Both the position numbers and the translations under genes were made by a program. Positions 4,798 to 7,071 of a DNA stretch of 7,071 bases are shown here, in pieces. The DNA comes from Candidatus Omnitrophota bacterium (GTDB taxonomy: Bacteria; Omnitrophota; Koll11; Aquiviventales; Aquiviventaceae): NCBI GenBank assembly GCA_016196415.1, contig JACPXS010000085.1:1-7071 (forward strand), written 5' to 3'. The stretch's first letter is position 1, and each line of letters opens with the position of its first letter. Below the pieces are notes generated by a model. It saw only the letters and a list, made by a program, of their open reading frames with translations, was not told where the DNA came from and ran no database searches.

Positions 4798-5808
4798 ATG
4801 GAACGCAAGTGCATCGCGTTGATTTCTGGTGGCTTGGATAGCGCCCTGGCCGCCAAGCTGATGCTCGAACAGGGTATCGAGGTGCAGGGACTCTACCTCT
4901 CCTTAAGCTGGGGCTGCTGCGACAAAGAGAAAGCCGTGGCCATCGCCCAGCAGTTGGGGATTCCGCTCATGGTGCTCAGCGTCGGCGATGCCTACCTTGA
5001 TGTGATCCGCAAGCCGAAGTACGGCTATGGCGTGGGGATGAACCCCTGCGTCGATTGCCGGATCTACATGTTTCGCATCGCCAAGCGGTACCTGGAGGAG
5101 CTCGGCGCGGGGTTTGTCGTCACGGGCGAGGTGCTCGGGCAGCGGCCCATGTCCCAGATGCGCCGCCCGCTTGAGATCATTGAGGCCGAAAGCGACTTGG
5201 AAGGCTTGCTGCTGCGGCCCCTGAGCGCGCAGTTGCTTGAGCCGACGTTGCCGGAGCTGCTCGGCGTGGTGGATCGCAACCGGCTGTTGCGGATCGCGGG
5301 CCGCTCTCGTCAGGAGCAGCTGGCGTTCGTGAAGACGCGCGGCATCAGCGGATACGCGACGCCCGCGGGCGGGTGCCTGTTGACGGATGAGCATTTTGCG
5401 AAGAAAGCCCAAGATCTCTTTGCCCATGAGGAGCATCCGACGACGAAAGACATGGAGCTCCTGACGATCGGGCGCCATTTTCGAATCCACCCCGGCACCA
5501 AGGTCATCGTGGGCCGGAATGAGCTGGAGAACCTCATGTTGGAGGGCCATGCGCAGAGAGGGTATACTTGTCTCCGGCCTGATTTTGCAGGGCCTGCGGC
5601 GCTCGTCGTGGGAGCGTGGAGCGATGCAGACCGAGCTCTGGCGGTGTCACTGATTCTCCAGCATACGAAAGCCGAGAAGCTGCCGGAAGGCCCGCTGGGG
5701 TTTCGGATAACCCCGGCGCCGGACGGCTCGGGAAGTGTGCCATGGGTCACGACGCATCCTGCGGGTCCCGCCGCGACCCACCAGACATTGGAAACCGCGA
5801 GACGGTAA
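4798..5808 (+). CDS. ThiI-like PP-loop thiouridine synthetase with probable NFACT-R domain
   Basis: This 336-residue protein looks like an ATP-dependent sulfur-transfer enzyme for RNA, or a close relative. The N-terminal adenylation fold starts with the PP-loop SGGLDS (10-15). NPCVDCR (82-88) offers a Cys84-x-x-Cys87 pair, VVTGEVLGQRPMSQ (107-120) is typical of ThiI/MnmA-like domains, and PAGGCLLT (189-196) places Cys193 as a candidate catalytic or persulfide residue. From about 215 to 300, MELLTIGRHFRIHPGTKVIVGRNELEN and onward resembles the NFACT-R RNA-binding domain, known fused to thiouridine synthetases. There is no THUMP or rhodanese domain, so it is not classical ThiI. The last 30 or so residues are Pro/Ala/Thr-rich and probably dispensable. 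An in-frame TAA directly precedes the ATG, and the next ATG lies after the PP-loop, which fixes the start. MnmA-like 2-thiolation is an alternative; the exact nucleoside is unknown. Confidence 0.82.
   Translation: MERKCIALISGGLDSALAAKLMLEQGIEVQGLYLSLSWGCCDKEKAVAIAQQLGIPLMVLSVGDAYLDVIRKPKYGYGVGMNPCVDCRIYMFRIAKRYLEELGAGFVVTGEVLGQRPMSQMRRPLEIIEAESDLEGLLLRPLSAQLLEPTLPELLGVVDRNRLLRIAGRSRQEQLAFVKTRGISGYATPAGGCLLTDEHFAKKAQDLFAHEEHPTTKDMELLTIGRHFRIHPGTKVIVGRNELENLMLEGHAQRGYTCLRPDFAGPAALVVGAWSDADRALAVSLILQHTKAEKLPEGPLGFRITPAPDGSGSVPWVTTHPAGPAATHQTLETARR
5743..5780. repeat. Palindrome in the C-terminal tail coding region
   Basis: TGGGTC (5743-5748) and GACCCA (5775-5780) are complementary, and an inner GCGG-GTC-CCGC (5761-5771) lies between them. 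It coincides with the Pro/Ala-rich tail of the ThiI-like protein, 31 nt before the next gene. The arms are short, so chance is a fair alternative. Confidence 0.3.
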
Positions 5809-5810
5809 CC

Positions 5811-7071
5811 ATGGTCGACTACGTCTTTCGAGTCGGGGGAGAGGGTGGAGAAGGGGTCATCAGCACCGGCGAGATGCTGACCCTCACGCTGGCCAGGGCC
5901 GGATTTGAGATTTACACGTTCCGGACCTATCCCGCGGAGATCAAAGGGGGCCACGCGAACTTCCAGGTGCGGGCCTCCGGCAAGCTGCTGCTCTCCTACG
6001 GCGCAGCCGTCGACGTGCTGCTGGCGTTTAACGAAGAGGCCTACCAAAAGCACATCAAGGACGTGCGGTCAGGCGGGGTGGTGATCTACGACTCGGACAG
6101 CTTCACGCCACCACCGATCGCTTCCGCCGCAGGCGGAGCTGCGCTGGACGGTGCAGGCCCGATGGGCCAGCGTCCAGGTGGTGGGGTCACACCGCCCTCG
6201 ATTGGTTCCCTCATCCTGTACGGCATCCCCCTCTCCTCGTTGGCAACGGAAAAGGTCGGCATCAAGCTTACGAAGAACATTGTCGCCCTGGGGGTGATTG
6301 CCCAGCTCTTTGAGATCCCGCTGGCGGCCTGCGAGCAGTTGCTGAAAGAGCGATTCGGTCGCAAGGGCGAAGCCATTGTGCAGAAAAATCTGCAGGCGTT
6401 GCGCGTCGGGGCGGAATACGCAACGCAGCAACCGAAACGGGATGCCATCCGATTAGGTGACGGGCCTCGGAAGACGAAAGAGCTGGTGCTCTCGGGCAAT
6501 GAATCGCTGGCCCTGGGGGCGATTGCGGCCGGATGCCGGGTCTATGCGGGCTACCCCATCACGCCGGCGACGGACATCATGGAGTTCCTCGCCAAGGAGC
6601 TCCCGAAGCTGGGCGGATATGTCGTGCAAACCGAGGATGAAATTTCCGCCATCGGGGTGGTGTTGGGAGCGTCGTTTGCGGGCAAGAAGGCGATGACGGC
6701 CACCTCCGGGCCGGGATTCTCGTTGATGACGGAAATGGTCGGGCTGGCGGTGACTGCGGAGATCCCGGCGGTCATCGTGAACGTGCAGCGGGTCGGCCCC
6801 TCGACGGGCATGCCCACGAAGACGGAGCAGGGCGATCTGTACGCGGCCTGTTACGGCGGCCACGGCAGCTGCCCGCGCATCGTGATGGCGCTCACCAGCG
6901 TCGAGGACTGTTTCTACGGCATCATGCGCGCGTTCAACCTGGCGGAGCAGTTCCAGATGCCGGTCGTCGTGCTCTCCGACGCCTCGCTCGGCCACCGCAA
7001 GGCGACGGTGCCGGTCCCAGATCTTTCGCGGGTGCCCGTGGTTGAACGGCGCAAGCCGCAGGGCGATGAGA
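5811..7071 (+). CDS. korA: Second 2-oxoacid:ferredoxin oxidoreductase gamma-alpha subunit, 3' end outside window
   Basis: The open frame runs without a stop from ATG 5811 to the window edge, giving at least 420 residues of a protein that would normally be about 560-600. The gamma domain has VGGEGGEGVISTGE (8-21), IKGGHANF (44-51) and KLTKNIVALG (152-161), plus KGEAIVQKN (185-193). The alpha domain has the canonical YPITPATD (248-255), TEDEISAIG (274-282) and GPSTGMPTKTEQGDLY (329-344). It is a divergent paralogue of the protein at 1397, not a recent duplicate. It starts 2 nt after the ThiI-like stop with no clear ribosome site, so translational coupling is likely. Residues about 98-130 are a Gly/Pro/Ala-rich insertion in the gamma domain encoded by palindromic DNA. 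A beta subunit would be expected just beyond the window. The substrate may differ from that of the first enzyme. Confidence 0.9.
   Translation, partial: MVDYVFRVGGEGGEGVISTGEMLTLTLARAGFEIYTFRTYPAEIKGGHANFQVRASGKLLLSYGAAVDVLLAFNEEAYQKHIKDVRSGGVVIYDSDSFTPPPIASAAGGAALDGAGPMGQRPGGGVTPPSIGSLILYGIPLSSLATEKVGIKLTKNIVALGVIAQLFEIPLAACEQLLKERFGRKGEAIVQKNLQALRVGAEYATQQPKRDAIRLGDGPRKTKELVLSGNESLALGAIAAGCRVYAGYPITPATDIMEFLAKELPKLGGYVVQTEDEISAIGVVLGASFAGKKAMTATSGPGFSLMTEMVGLAVTAEIPAVIVNVQRVGPSTGMPTKTEQGDLYAACYGGHGSCPRIVMALTSVEDCFYGIMRAFNLAEQFQMPVVVLSDASLGHRKATVPVPDLSRVPVVERRKPQGDE
6103..6209. repeat. In-frame palindrome-rich insertion within the second korA
   Basis: Positions 6103-6125 and 6187-6209 are imperfect direct repeats (17 of 23 matching), offset by exactly 84 nt or 28 codons; both encode a TPP-x-I-x-S motif. 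Between them lie nested inverted repeats: CCACCACC/GGTGGTGG (6108-6115 and 6177-6184), TCCGCC-GCA-GGCGGA (6123-6137), CTGGACG/CGTCCAG (6144-6150 and 6171-6177), and GGCCC-GAT-GGGCC (6156-6168). The protein product is low-complexity Gly/Ala/Pro. Compared with the first KorA, the stretch before the conserved GIP is about 25 residues longer. An inserted palindromic element or local duplication is the best explanation; a natural variable loop is the alternative. Confidence 0.55.

Noticed and set aside
4903..5550. 215-residue antisense reading frame within the ThiI-like gene
   Set aside because: Same reason: the sense frame carries clear PP-loop motifs and the antisense product has none.
6103..6209. 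Complete transposon with target duplication inside the second korA
   Set aside because: Terminal repeats are short and no exact flanking duplication is seen; only imperfect direct repeats are present, so it is reported as an insertion-like repeat, not a defined mobile element.

Overview
This is a GC-rich bacterial window. Genes start with ATG, several behind clear Shine-Dalgarno sites, and all six full genes plus one gene cut by the window edge lie on the + strand with no tRNA or rRNA. The content points to a chromosomal central-carbon locus of an organism using ferredoxin-dependent 2-oxoacid chemistry, such as an anaerobe, a microaerophile or a reductive-TCA autotroph. I cannot name the phylum; Nitrospirota- or NC10-like lineages are only a guess from GC content and gene types.

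Layout: a small coiled-coil protein of unknown function (93-332); a spacer with a GC-rich hairpin; an FbaB/DhnA-type class I fructose-bisphosphate aldolase (460-1389); a gamma-alpha fused 2-oxoacid:ferredoxin oxidoreductase subunit (1397-3244); its thiamine-diphosphate/[4Fe-4S] beta subunit (3424-4284); a small Rieske [2Fe-2S] protein (4361-4666); a ThiI-like PP-loop protein with a probable NFACT-R-type C-terminus (4798-5808); and a second, divergent gamma-alpha fused oxidoreductase subunit starting 2 nt later and running off the window (5811 onward).

Functionally, the first alpha/beta pair should interconvert a 2-oxoacid and an acyl-CoA plus CO2 using ferredoxin. The aldolase links triose phosphates to hexose phosphate, so the first three enzymes fit a path between acetyl-CoA/pyruvate and sugars. 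The Rieske protein may carry electrons to or from the oxidoreductases. The ThiI-like protein suggests RNA thiolation and is the least expected member.

The most striking non-genic structure is a 129-bp MITE-like element between korA and korB (3255-3383). It has 19-nt terminal inverted repeats (17 matches) and is bounded by perfect 8-bp direct repeats. Removing it with one repeat copy would leave an ordinary 42-nt operon spacer. A second palindrome-rich segment sits in frame inside the second KorA (about 6103-6209), adds about 28 residues to its gamma domain, and shares a 15-mer (opposite strand) with the intergenic element. The other spacers carry further hairpins.
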